DNA of 64,000 nt from NCBI GenBank assembly GCA_016218725.1, contig JACRDB010000149.1, positions 1 to 64,000 on the forward strand, in the 5' to 3' direction. The stretch's first letter is position 1. Every line of letters begins with the position of its first letter. The DNA is from Deltaproteobacteria bacterium. Its GTDB lineage: Bacteria; Myxococcota_A; Polyangia; Polyangiales; Ga0077539. Shown piece after piece: positions 8,629 through 16,853 of the stretch. The notes under the pieces are model-generated. The model worked only from the letters and a program-made list of their open reading frames with translations, did not search any database and was not told the DNA's origin. The position numbers were made by a program, and so were the translations under genes.

Positions 8629-9201
8629 ATGGCGTCGAGGTGGCTCGGGGTGACGATGGCGCTGGCTGTCGCGAGCGCGGGATGCTCATATCGGGGCCCC
8701 TATCCCAGGGCGGACGTGGTCGCGGAGGACGGCAGCGGCGACACCGGCGGCACCGAACCCGGTCCCGAAGCTGGGCCCGATGGAGACGTTCCTGACGACG
8801 GGATCGGGGCCGATACCGGGGTCGAGGTTGCCTCTGAGGGCGGCGCTACGGACACGGCAGTGGACAGCGCTCCGATGGACTCTGTCGACGTGCCCGGCAG
8901 CGACACAGGACCCGACATGGACAGTGGAACAGCTCTGGACAGCGATGTGGCCGAGGTGGACACGGCGCCTCCACCAAGGGATAGCGGCATGCCAGACACG
9001 GATGTCCCGCCCATGATGGACACCGGTCCGAGCGTGGACGCTGGTCCCACGATGCCGAGGATGACCTTCACCTTCGTGAGTGCTGCGCTGGTGAGCCCAG
9101 CGGACGCGAGCGTGAGGATGAACGCGGTGATCTCGTGGCACGGGAACCTGCGTGGCACCAGTCCAGACGGGCGCATCACCTTCGAGGGGGTGATCCGGTG
9201 A
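8629..9201 (+). CDS. Asp/Thr/Gly-rich lipoprotein
   Basis: This 190-residue predicted lipoprotein has a signal MASRWLGVTMALAVASAGC with the lipobox ASAGC. The body is dominated by low-complexity D/T/G/P repeats (DTGG, DSVDVPGSDTG, MDTGPSVDAG), typical of surface stalk linkers. The last 50 residues (MTFTFVSAALVSPADASVRM) are more ordered. ATG 8629 is favoured over ATG 8605 by AAGGGA upstream. Its stop overlaps the start of FGE-B (GTGA), so the two are translationally coupled and may form one surface assembly. Confidence 0.7.
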   Translation: MASRWLGVTMALAVASAGCSYRGPYPRADVVAEDGSGDTGGTEPGPEAGPDGDVPDDGIGADTGVEVASEGGATDTAVDSAPMDSVDVPGSDTGPDMDSGTALDSDVAEVDTAPPPRDSGMPDTDVPPMMDTGPSVDAGPTMPRMTFTFVSAALVSPADASVRMNAVISWHGNLRGTSPDGRITFEGVIR

Positions 9202-10493
9202 ACGCGCTGGCGATGGAGTGGCGGCGGTTCCTGCCGCGGGTGTTGGTGCTGGGGGTGGTGATCTTCGGGGCGATGCGCCTCGCGGGGGCGCGCCCTGGAG
9301 TCGCGGGCGGCCCGTCGCGGTCGTTCCTGACGGTGGCCGGGACGCTGACGGGGACGTTCCCGACGCCGCCGCTAGCAGCCTTTCGCTTCGAGCGAGCGTC
9401 CGACGGTCGGACGCTCTGCGGGCCGCAAGTGCCGATCACCAACCGTGACCCGACGACGGGGGCCTTCAGCGTCGAGGTGCCCCTCGACCAGGAGGGGGCG
9501 GGGCGTACGTGTGGCGACGCCCTCTTCGACGGCAGCGACGTGGTGGTGGACGTCCTCATCAACGGGGAGGAGATCGTCAGGGACCGGCCGATCAACCCGG
9601 TGCCGAGCGCCATCTACGCACAGCAATACGGCACGCCCGATTGTCCGGTGGGGTACCAGCGTGACACCAGCGATCCCTCGGTCTTCCCGCTTCAGCGGCT
9701 ATGTGTGCGGACGTTACGGCTGGGCTCGGCGATGCTTCGCGATGAGGTTGTGCGAGTAGGCACTGGGGCGAGTGCATTCTGGGTTGATCGATACGAGGCG
9801 GCTGTTCATCGCAGCGACAACGGGCTGGTGCTCGGAACCGCAAACGGCACGGGCGGCCGCGATAGCAGTGTGCCGGGAGTGGAGACCAACCTTCGAGAGT
9901 CCGGCCACTGGCGCCCCCCGTCGGATCCAGAGGCGCCCGTCCAGGCGTTGAGCCATGTCGGGATGCCCACAGTGTTCGCGTCTTGGTTCCAGGCAAACGA
10001 GGCCTGTCGCGCGGCGGGCAAACGCCTGCCGACGGGCAGCCAGTGGCTTGCGGCCGCCACGGGCACTATTGACGATGTGCCTCCGTCGGCGTGCAATGTC
10101 TCCACCTCCGGCGCGCGCCCGGCGGCTCGTACGAATTCCTGTGTGTCAGCCTGGGGAGCACACGACATGATTGGCAATGTACGCGAGTGGACCGATGAGT
10201 GGTACGCAGGAGCGGGCAACGGTACTGCCGGACTCGGTAACCTCGTCAACAATTCAGTGAGTCCGTGGCCCTCCCCTCGCCATGGCTATGAGGATGACGT
10301 CACCGCGAATGTCGCTGCCTTTGTACACTCGGGTGGGGTTGGGGATGCCGGCGCGCTTGGAATGCCTGCTGCCGCGGTCCGTGGTGGTGTCTGGAACATT
10401 GGCCCTAGTGCTGGGGTCTTCACGTTGGAGCTCGTTAATGGACCATCGTACCGGGGTACGGACATCGGCTTCCGCTGCGTGATCCCGCGGTGA
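9198..10493 (+). CDS. FGE-like membrane-anchored protein B
   Basis: This 431-residue protein starts at GTG 9198, overlapping the lipoprotein stop. A membrane anchor (FLPRVLVLGVVIFGAMRLAGA) is followed by the RPGVAGGPSRS linker domain and an FGE-like domain (FWVDRYEA, WFQANEACRAAGKRLPTG, DMIGNVREWT, IGFRCVIPR). The Cys pair of catalytic FGE is replaced by non-Cys residues in the RGGVWNIGPSAGVF region. It is the last gene of the kinase operon, linking signalling to the FGE-like array. The final 27 bases are identical to those of FGE-C and FGE-E. Confidence 0.8.
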   Translation: MNALAMEWRRFLPRVLVLGVVIFGAMRLAGARPGVAGGPSRSFLTVAGTLTGTFPTPPLAAFRFERASDGRTLCGPQVPITNRDPTTGAFSVEVPLDQEGAGRTCGDALFDGSDVVVDVLINGEEIVRDRPINPVPSAIYAQQYGTPDCPVGYQRDTSDPSVFPLQRLCVRTLRLGSAMLRDEVVRVGTGASAFWVDRYEAAVHRSDNGLVLGTANGTGGRDSSVPGVETNLRESGHWRPPSDPEAPVQALSHVGMPTVFASWFQANEACRAAGKRLPTGSQWLAAATGTIDDVPPSACNVSTSGARPAARTNSCVSAWGAHDMIGNVREWTDEWYAGAGNGTAGLGNLVNNSVSPWPSPRHGYEDDVTANVAAFVHSGGVGDAGALGMPAAAVRGGVWNIGPSAGVFTLELVNGPSYRGTDIGFRCVIPR

Positions 10494-11615
10494 GTGCGAT
10501 GGCGCCATCACCCGAACAGCTCGCCAGCGTCCCTCGCCGCCCATCCGTTGGCGATCCAGCGATCGAGCGTCGCGGCGTCGACGCACGCGTCGATGCGGAC
10601 CTCGTCCCGCGCCGACAGCGCGATGCCTGCCACCCTCGCCAGCGTCCGCAGCGCCTCCCGGCGACCCGCCTGCGAACCCTCGGTGCGCCCCTCAGCGCGT
10701 GCCCTTGCGGCTTCAGCGAGGACGGTGCGTCGGAACTGGTCGACCTCCTCGTGGGCGCGCTCGATGGCGTCGCGCTCGGCGGGGGTGAAGGTCTCTTCCT
10801 GGGCGAGCGCCAGGCAGTGGCGCTGGGCATTGGTCAAGGGCACCGCGGCCATCTCCCCGGGGTCCAGGATGGGCGCCGCGCGGAAGAGCGCCACCCAGCG
10901 CTCCACCTCGTCGGCGGGCACCCGATCCCCGAGCTTGGGCAGCTCCACGAAGACGTACTGCACCTGCGGGATGCCGAGGCCCCCCGCCGTACGCTCCGTC
11001 ATCTCCCAGCGGCTACGCAGCGGCACCCGCGGCTGCCCCGCGCGGTCCCGCTCGGCGTCGGGCCACAGCTCGAAGTCGCAGAGGGACACAGCCACCACGT
11101 CCGTCAGCGCGTGGTAGCCCGCCCCACGGACCAGCGTGCCCACGTAGGCCTTGCACGCGTTGTACACCACACGGTTCAGAAACCCCGTCACTGGCAGCAC
11201 CTGCATCTCCACCACGAAGGTGGTGCCCGAGGCGTCACGGCACTTGACGTCCACGATGGAGTACTTGAAGCCCGGCACCACCGGCGCCTGGTCCGGCGGC
11301 AGAAACTCCAGCGCGGTGATGGCCTGCGCGCCCGCGCGGCCGAGGAGGTCGTTCAGGAGCCCCATCGTCACGTCCGCGTGGTGACCGAAGATCTTGCGGA
11401 ACACCACGTCGTTCTTCAGGTCCGCGTACGCCATGCCCCAAGCATGCCCCGCGGCATCGGTTCGCACAAGCTGGGAGGAGCACGTCCATGAGCAGTCGGA
11501 GGGAGTTCCTGCTTCGCACGCTGCTGGCTACTCTGCTGGCCACGGCGTTCTTCTGCGCGGCGGCGTTCGTGACGATCCGCATGGCGCTGGCGCGCGACGG
11601 CGAGCCGGGTGGCGC
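10490..11615. repeat. ~1.1-kb duplicated block, copy 1
   Basis: From the FGE-B stop codon, through the Rpn-type gene on the minus strand, into the first ~125 bases of FGE-C, the DNA is nearly identical to 15716-16853. By eye the Rpn portion differs at only a few percent of positions; the short divergent gap between the two starts is less conserved. Similarity drops inside the FGE coding sequence, after its membrane segment. Confidence 0.8.
10508..11434 (-). CDS. Rpn-type PD-(D/E)XK nuclease/putative transposase, copy 1
   Basis: This 308-residue protein begins MAYADLKNDVVFRKIFG and contains SIVDVKCRDASGTTFVVEMQV, the D-x(n)-E-x-Q core of the Rpn/PDDEXK_2 family. The C-terminal half has the family's EGRTEG-like Glu/Arg stretch. 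Rpn proteins of Escherichia coli promote RecA-independent recombination and cleave DNA, which is known for that family and not shown here. The start is MAYAD at 11434. It is convergent with FGE-B and divergent from FGE-C. It is nearly identical to copy 2, which has one more GRTE-like 4-residue repeat. Confidence 0.85.
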   Translation of the reverse strand: MAYADLKNDVVFRKIFGHHADVTMGLLNDLLGRAGAQAITALEFLPPDQAPVVPGFKYSIVDVKCRDASGTTFVVEMQVLPVTGFLNRVVYNACKAYVGTLVRGAGYHALTDVVAVSLCDFELWPDAERDRAGQPRVPLRSRWEMTERTAGGLGIPQVQYVFVELPKLGDRVPADEVERWVALFRAAPILDPGEMAAVPLTNAQRHCLALAQEETFTPAERDAIERAHEEVDQFRRTVLAEAARARAEGRTEGSQAGRREALRTLARVAGIALSARDEVRIDACVDAATLDRWIANGWAARDAGELFG

Positions 11616-12804
11616 GGCGCGCTCCAGCGTCACCATAACAGGCACCTTCACGCTTCCACCGGGCGCCGCGGCCCCGACGACGCTCCAGTTCGTGTTCCGG
11701 CGACGGGTGCCCGAGGGCGGCGTGGCCTTCGTGGACGCGTGCACGGTGCCCGTGGGCTACACCAGCATCAACCATCGGCGGGACACGACCAACACCTTCT
11801 CCGCGGAGGTCGGCCTGGATGGCTGCCCGGGGCTCTTCGATGGAGGCGATGTGCGCGTGCTCGTCCGCCTAGACGGCGCCGAGCCGCCCCTGGTGCCAGA
11901 AACCAACATCAACCCCGTCCCCTATGCCCACTACGCAAGTCAGTATGGCACGCCAGACTGCCCGGTGGGATACGTGCAGGCTACGGGCCGGGGATTCCGG
12001 GAGGATATACGGTTGTGCGTGCAGATGGCACCAGACGATACGTTCTACGACGAGATCGTGCGCGTCGGCACTGGGCCCACGGCGTTCTGGATCGATCGCT
12101 ACGAGGCCAGCGTCTGGCAGAACGCAGACGGCACCGGTGTCCGGTATGGGACGGACCGTAATGACTACCCTGGCTCCTTCCCTGGAAACGGGCAGTGGAC
12201 GGCCCCGCTCTATGCCCGGAGCCAGGCCCGAATCCGCGACCCACGCCCACCGAGCGCCTACCTCACGTGGTTCCAGGCCAACGATGCGTGCCGCCTGAGT
12301 GGCAAGCGGCTACCCACAGGCGACGAGTGGCTGTCCGCTGCGCGAGGAACGCCGGATCCCGAGACCGCGGCTCTTGGCGACGGCCGAGAGGGGCGCTGTT
12401 TGACGAACGTCACCGGTCCGAGCCGGACCGGCGGTCGCGGGCGTGAGCCCGGGCGCATCGGCTGCGAGAGTCACTGGGGTGCCCAGGACATGATTGGCAA
12501 CCTCCAGGAATGGACGACAGAGTGGTATGCGGGTGCCCATACAGACAATACCCGCGGTGGACTCCATTCGGCGTCCACGACCCCGGGTTGGCCTGCCGGA
12601 TACAACGGCGATGGTACCTGGCAGGTCGGCGGCGTCATCCATGCGTTCCCCTCCAGCCCCCTCAACGCAGCCATCCCTTCAGCGGTTTTGCGTGGTGGGG
12701 GCTTCGGTTCCAGTGAACGGGCCGGGATTTTCGCAGTGTCGATCGAGGCCGCTCCGTCCAACTTATCCCCAGCAATTGGCTTCCGCTGCGTGATCCCGCG
12801 GTGA
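11488..12804 (+). CDS. FGE-like Tat-signal protein C
   Basis: This 438-residue protein has GGGAGGAG ahead of ATG 11488. The N-terminus SSRREFLLRTLLATLLATA carries a textbook twin-arginine export motif (SRRxFL), so folded export by Tat is expected, perhaps remaining membrane-anchored. The linker domain (DGEPGGAARSSVTI) leads to the FGE-like domain: FWIDRYEA, WFQANDACRLSGKRLPTG, DMIGNLQEWT, IGFRCVIPR. Catalytic FGE cysteines are missing. The Tat head is shared with FGE-E but the linker and FGE domain differ. It is divergent from Rpn copy 1 and convergent with a truncated nuclease-like gene. Confidence 0.82.
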   Translation: MSSRREFLLRTLLATLLATAFFCAAAFVTIRMALARDGEPGGAARSSVTITGTFTLPPGAAAPTTLQFVFRRRVPEGGVAFVDACTVPVGYTSINHRRDTTNTFSAEVGLDGCPGLFDGGDVRVLVRLDGAEPPLVPETNINPVPYAHYASQYGTPDCPVGYVQATGRGFREDIRLCVQMAPDDTFYDEIVRVGTGPTAFWIDRYEASVWQNADGTGVRYGTDRNDYPGSFPGNGQWTAPLYARSQARIRDPRPPSAYLTWFQANDACRLSGKRLPTGDEWLSAARGTPDPETAALGDGREGRCLTNVTGPSRTGGRGREPGRIGCESHWGAQDMIGNLQEWTTEWYAGAHTDNTRGGLHSASTTPGWPAGYNGDGTWQVGGVIHAFPSSPLNAAIPSAVLRGGGFGSSERAGIFAVSIEAAPSNLSPAIGFRCVIPR

Positions 12805-12868
12805 CGGCGATGGACCATTACCCGATCCCGCCTCGGTGCCCGGGAGCGAGACGATCGGTGCCCCACTC

Positions 12869-13285
12869 TCAGGTGGCCGCCGGATCGCGCAGCCATGCGT
12901 CGAGCGCTGGGCCGTCGAGATCCAGCACCACGTCCCCGAGGCGCTCGGGGCCCACCGCGAGGAGGCGCTGGTGCAGCACCCCGTGCTCCGCCTTCGTGAG
13001 GTCCCGACAGAGCTTGCGCTCGAACAGGTGCACCAGCGACTTCAACTGGCCCTCTTGGAGGCCCCTTGCGTGTGTCGTGTTCTCCCACTCGGGGATTTCC
13101 GTCAGGTCCACCATGGTCGTCTCCTGGTTGGCGGCGCCGCCTCGGAGCCTGGCCTTTTCCACGCGGTCGCGCAAGAAGAACTCCCGCAGCCTCCGGAGCC
13201 GATCGGCGAAGGTGCCCGAGGGTTTCGCCCGAAGGTCCTCCGTGGCTTCCCGCAAGGTCGTAACCTCACCAATGCGGTTCATCAA
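12869..13285 (-). pseudogene. 5'-truncated PD-(D/E)XK-like gene
   Basis: An open frame of 138 codons corresponds to the last ~115 residues of the 297-residue protein at 14698-15591 (TLREATEDLRA, DRLRRLREFFLRDRVEK, DLDGPALDAWLRDPAAT), with about ten unrelated residues at the front. The N-terminal two thirds, where a nuclease core would lie, are gone. The break falls about 20-40 bp before FGE-D. A small C-terminal-domain protein could still be made, but the fragment is best read as a relic of the FGE/nuclease unit rearranging. Confidence 0.65.
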
Positions 13286-13299
13286 ACAATGAGTGTGCC

Positions 13300-14633
13300 A
13301 TGAATGATCGGAGCCGAGGCGGTGATACTGGGCAGCGCGTCGTGTCCCTGCGCACGGCCCTGGGGATGTGCGTCGCGGCCATGGCGATCTTCTTCGCGGG
13401 AGTCTACGCCGCTCACGCGAGGCCCGGCGTCGCGGGTGGCGCGGCGCGAAGCAGCGTGACCGTGGCGGGGACGCTGACGGGTGCGGGGCTCCCAGCGCCG
13501 CCGATGCCGGTGAGCGCGACCTTCGTGTTCAAGCGGAGGACGGGGGATGGAGGTACGACGGACATGGTCTTGTGCCGTCGGGACGTGCTGGTCCGGAGGG
13601 ACACCGGCGGCGGCTTCAGCGAGGCGATCGAGCTGGAGGACTGCGCGGGCGGACCCGAGCGCGTGTTCGATGGCAGTGATGTGTACGTCGACGTTCAAGT
13701 CGGCGGTGCGACAGTGGTGACAGACCAGGCGGTCACCCCGGTGCCGTATGCGCACTACGCCAGCATCGCCGGGATGGCGCGGGTGGCGGAGCAGTACGGG
13801 ACACCCGACTGTCCGATGGGGTATGAGCGCAATACGACCGAGGCCGGTTTCCCGGATGCCGACGGTATTCGACGTCTCTGCCAGCGACGTCGGGCAGACG
13901 GAACACTCTACGACGAGGTTGTGCGCGTAGGAGCATGGGCGTCTGCATTCTGGATTGACCGGTACGAGGCTATTGTGACCGCTGGGGCAGACGGATCAGG
14001 GCTAGAACTGGGTGGCGCGGCAGGGATCGACAATTATGGCGATACCTTTCCGGACAACGGCCAGTGGACGTCACCGCGCTATGCACTCAGTGGAGCACTT
14101 CCCTCTGGTCGAACCCCGAGCCGACTTATCACATGGTTCCAGGCTGCTGAGGCATGCGCAGCCAGCGGCAAGCGATTGCCGAGTGGGGAAGAGTGGCTGC
14201 GCGCGGCCAACGGTACGGCTGACGTCTCGCCAGGATTAATATCTCCACTACTGCTCCACGAAATCCGGGTGGGGGGAGGGGATGCCGAAGTAGGTGGGGA
14301 GCTGAGGACATGATCGGCAACCTCTGGGAGTGGACGAACGAGTGGTATGCCGGAACCACCGGGGACCGCACTCGGGACGGCTGCGGCGGTGTGGGCGTCA
14401 TGTGTACCGCATGGCCGCCCGACTACGGTGGGGACGGAACGTGGAACGTCGCCGGAGGTGTTTACAATGTTCCCGGGGCCGGGGCGATACGAAATGCAGC
14501 ATTGCCTGCTGCAGCCCTCCGCGGTGGGAGTTGGTCTGCTGGTTCTCTCCCCGGGCGCTTCGCCCTGAGCCTGGAGAGCAGTCCGGCATGGTGGTACCTA
14601 GACACCGGCTTCCGCTGCGTGAGTCCGCGGTGA
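13300..14633 (+). pseudogene. FGE-like protein D, interrupted by a frameshift
   Basis: The gene has the same plan as FGE-A: anchor (LGMCVAAMAIFFAGVYA), linker domain, and FGE domain. The first frame runs 13300-14313 and leaves the family sequence after EEWLRAANGTADV. The family sequence resumes in another frame as CRSRWGAEDMIGNLWEWT and ends in GFRCVSPR at 14633. A single-base indel at about 14230-14250 explains this. It could be a real mutation, a sequencing error or a phase-variation site; no obvious homopolymer tract marks the point. The head is about 95% identical to FGE-A in DNA. Confidence 0.75.
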
Positions 14634-14697
14634 CAGCGATGGATCTCCGCGACTTCTGGCACTTGTGCCCCGGCCCGAGACGATTCGTGTCCCGCCC

Positions 14698-15591
14698 TCA
14701 AGTCGCGGCCGGGTCGCGCAGCCACGCATCGAGCGTCGGGCCATCCAGGTCGAGCACCACATCGCTGAGGCGCGTGGGTCCCATCGCAACGAGGCGCCCG
14801 AGGAGCGTTTCGCGCTCCGCCTCGGTGAGGACGCGGCAGAGCTTGCGCTCGAACTGGTGGAGGAGGGGAGCCAACTGGCCTTCCCTGCGAAGTTGGTCAT
14901 CCATTGCCTGGAACTCGGACAGATCGATCACGGTGGCCTCCAACTCCGCAGGTTCTCCAGGAGCGAGTGTGGCGCGGTTCGCGCGCTGGCGCAAGAAGTA
15001 CCGGACCAGCCACCGGAGCTTGTCTCGGAGAGGCCCCGAGGGCATCGCCCGGAGATCCTCCATGGCCTCCCGCAAGGTCACGCCAGCACCCAGGAGCCGC
15101 AGGGGAAGCGTCGCAGGCGTGCGGGGGAGTTGGCTGCACACCACCACGCGCAGCGGCAGTCCGGGGCTCGCCCACAGGAAGCCCGCGGGCCACCCCGGCA
15201 TCGGGACGAGCGCCAGCTCCAGCGCCGCGGTCTTCGGGTGGCCGCCGCAGAGGAGCCAGCACACCGCGCTCGACCGAGGCGCCTCCCCCGGCTGGGGGTC
15301 GGGCAAGAGGGCGCGCAGGTGGTTCCAGGTCAGCACTTTGCGGAGGCAGCCGAGCATCTCGTCTACGCTGGGCGCTTCGTGCATCAGCTCCAGCGTGCAT
15401 GGCCCCTCCGCCATGCGCCCGAGGTCCCCCAGCTCCGCGCGCTCCGCCGCCTTCTTCGGGTCAGGCTCGTACCGCACGTCGGGCCGCTGCGCGTCCGTCG
15501 CCGCGAGTTCCCCGTCCACCACCACGGTGCCCGTGGGCGCGAGGAGCACCTCCGCCACCTGCTTGCCGAACTGGTCGAACGCCGCGTGCAT
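14698..15591 (-). CDS. Uncharacterised PD-(D/E)XK-like protein, intact copy
   Basis: This 297-residue protein has no sure name. The N-terminus (FDQFGKQVAEVLLAPTG, then VDGELAATDAQRPDVRYEPDP) has the acidic spacing of a restriction-endonuclease-like core. The C-terminus (REGQLAPLLHQFERKLCRVLTEAE, DLDGPTLDAWLRDP) resembles the DUF4351-type tail often attached to Rpn/YhgA-like proteins. It is the intact relative of the pseudogenes at 1477-2229 and 12869-13285. It is convergent with FGE-D and divergent from an FGE tail remnant. Nuclease activity is an inference. Confidence 0.6.
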   Translation of the reverse strand: MHAAFDQFGKQVAEVLLAPTGTVVVDGELAATDAQRPDVRYEPDPKKAAERAELGDLGRMAEGPCTLELMHEAPSVDEMLGCLRKVLTWNHLRALLPDPQPGEAPRSSAVCWLLCGGHPKTAALELALVPMPGWPAGFLWASPGLPLRVVVCSQLPRTPATLPLRLLGAGVTLREAMEDLRAMPSGPLRDKLRWLVRYFLRQRANRATLAPGEPAELEATVIDLSEFQAMDDQLRREGQLAPLLHQFERKLCRVLTEAERETLLGRLVAMGPTRLSDVVLDLDGPTLDAWLRDPAAT

Positions 15592-15665
15592 CGCGCAGGT
15601 CTACCACGCTCGCACCATGTGTCAATGCAGTAATGCGGAGTGTCTTATCAGACAACGAAGACGCC

Positions 15666-15719
15666 ATGCTAGAGGAAGGAAGTCCGTTCATCGGCTTCCG
15701 CTGCGTGGTCGCGCGGTGA
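15666..15719 (+). pseudogene. FGE-like gene tail remnant (right)
   Basis: Seventeen codons (MLEEGSPFIGFRCVVAR) and a stop reproduce the end of an FGE-like gene, with no body upstream. The last 27 bases match the conserved stop block at most positions. Directly after it comes Rpn copy 2 on the other strand, the arrangement found after FGE-B. It marks the left edge of the duplicated block that was copied here. Confidence 0.75.
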
Positions 15720-16853
15720 ACGCGATGCCCCTCTCACCCGAACAGCTCACCCGCGTCCCTCGCCGCGCGGCCGTTGGCGATCCAGCGGTCCAGCGTGGCG
15801 GCGTCAGCGCACCCGTCGATGCGAGCCTCGTCCTGCGCCGACGGCGTGATGCCGGCCACCCGTGCCAGCGTTCGCAGCGCCTCGCGACGACCCGCCAACG
15901 AGCCCTCCGCGCGTCCCTCGGTGCGTCCCTCAGTGCGTGCCCTCGCGGACTCTGCGAGGACTGTGCGCCGGAACTGGTCTACCTCCTCGTGGGCGCGCGC
16001 GATGGCGTCGCGCTCGGCGGGGGTGAAGGTCTCCTCCTGGGCGAGCGCCAGGCAGTGGCGCTGGGCGTTGGTCAGGGGCACCGCGGCCATCTCCCCGGGG
16101 TCCAGGATGGGCGCCGCGCGGAAGAGCGCCACCCAGCGCTCCACCTCGTCGGCGGGCACCCGATCCCCGAGCTTGGGCAGCTCCACGAAGAGGTACTGCA
16201 CCTGCGGGATGCCGAGGCCCCCCGCCGTCCGCTCGGTCATCTCCCAGCGGCTACGCAGCGGCACCCGCGGCTGCCCCGCGCGGTCCCGTTCGGCGTCGGG
16301 CCACAGCTCGAAGTCGCAGAGGGACACGGCCACCACGTCCGTCAGCGCGTGGTAGCCCGCCCCGCGGACCAGCGTGCCCACGTAGGCCTTGCACGCGTTG
16401 TACACCACCCGGTTCAGGAATCCCGTCACGGGCAGCACCTGCATCTCCACCACGAAGGTGGTGCCCGAGGCGTCGCGGCACTTGACGTCCACGATGGAGT
16501 ACTTGAACCCGGGCACCACCGGCGCCTGGTCCGGCGGCAGAAACTCCAGCGCGGTGATGGCCTGCTCGCCCGCGCGGCCGAGCAGGTCGTTCAGGAGCCC
16601 CATCGTCACGTCCGCGTGGTGACCGAAGATCTTGCGGAACACCACATCGTTCTTCAGGTCCGCGTACGCCATGTCCGAAGCATGCCCCGCGCCCTCCCCT
16701 TGTACAAGCCCCAGGGAGCACGTCCATGATCACTCGGAGAGAGTTCCTGCTTCGCACGCTGCTGGCCACGTTGCTGGCCACGGCGACCTTCTGCGTCGCC
16801 GCGTTCGTGACGATCCGCACGGCGCTGGCGCGCGAGGGCGAACCGGGACGGCC
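15716..16853. repeat. ~1.1-kb duplicated block, copy 2
   Basis: Near-identical counterpart of 10490-11615, containing an FGE stop codon, an Rpn-type gene and the Tat-signal start of the next FGE-like gene. Both copies have the same orientation. Homology therefore begins at one FGE tail and ends in the next FGE head, as in a cassette that can join any tail to any head. Confidence 0.8.
15734..16672 (-). CDS. Rpn-type PD-(D/E)XK nuclease/putative transposase, copy 2
   Basis: This 312-residue protein matches copy 1 almost residue for residue over the N-terminal 240 residues, including VDVKCRDASGTTFVVEMQV. It differs mainly in the Glu/Arg linker (ARTEGRTEGRAEGSLAG), which has one extra 4-residue repeat, and in a few C-terminal residues. 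Both copies are intact, which argues for recent duplication and possibly activity. It is divergent from FGE-E with a gap of about 50 bp. Confidence 0.85.
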   Translation of the reverse strand: MAYADLKNDVVFRKIFGHHADVTMGLLNDLLGRAGEQAITALEFLPPDQAPVVPGFKYSIVDVKCRDASGTTFVVEMQVLPVTGFLNRVVYNACKAYVGTLVRGAGYHALTDVVAVSLCDFELWPDAERDRAGQPRVPLRSRWEMTERTAGGLGIPQVQYLFVELPKLGDRVPADEVERWVALFRAAPILDPGEMAAVPLTNAQRHCLALAQEETFTPAERDAIARAHEEVDQFRRTVLAESARARTEGRTEGRAEGSLAGRREALRTLARVAGITPSAQDEARIDGCADAATLDRWIANGRAARDAGELFG

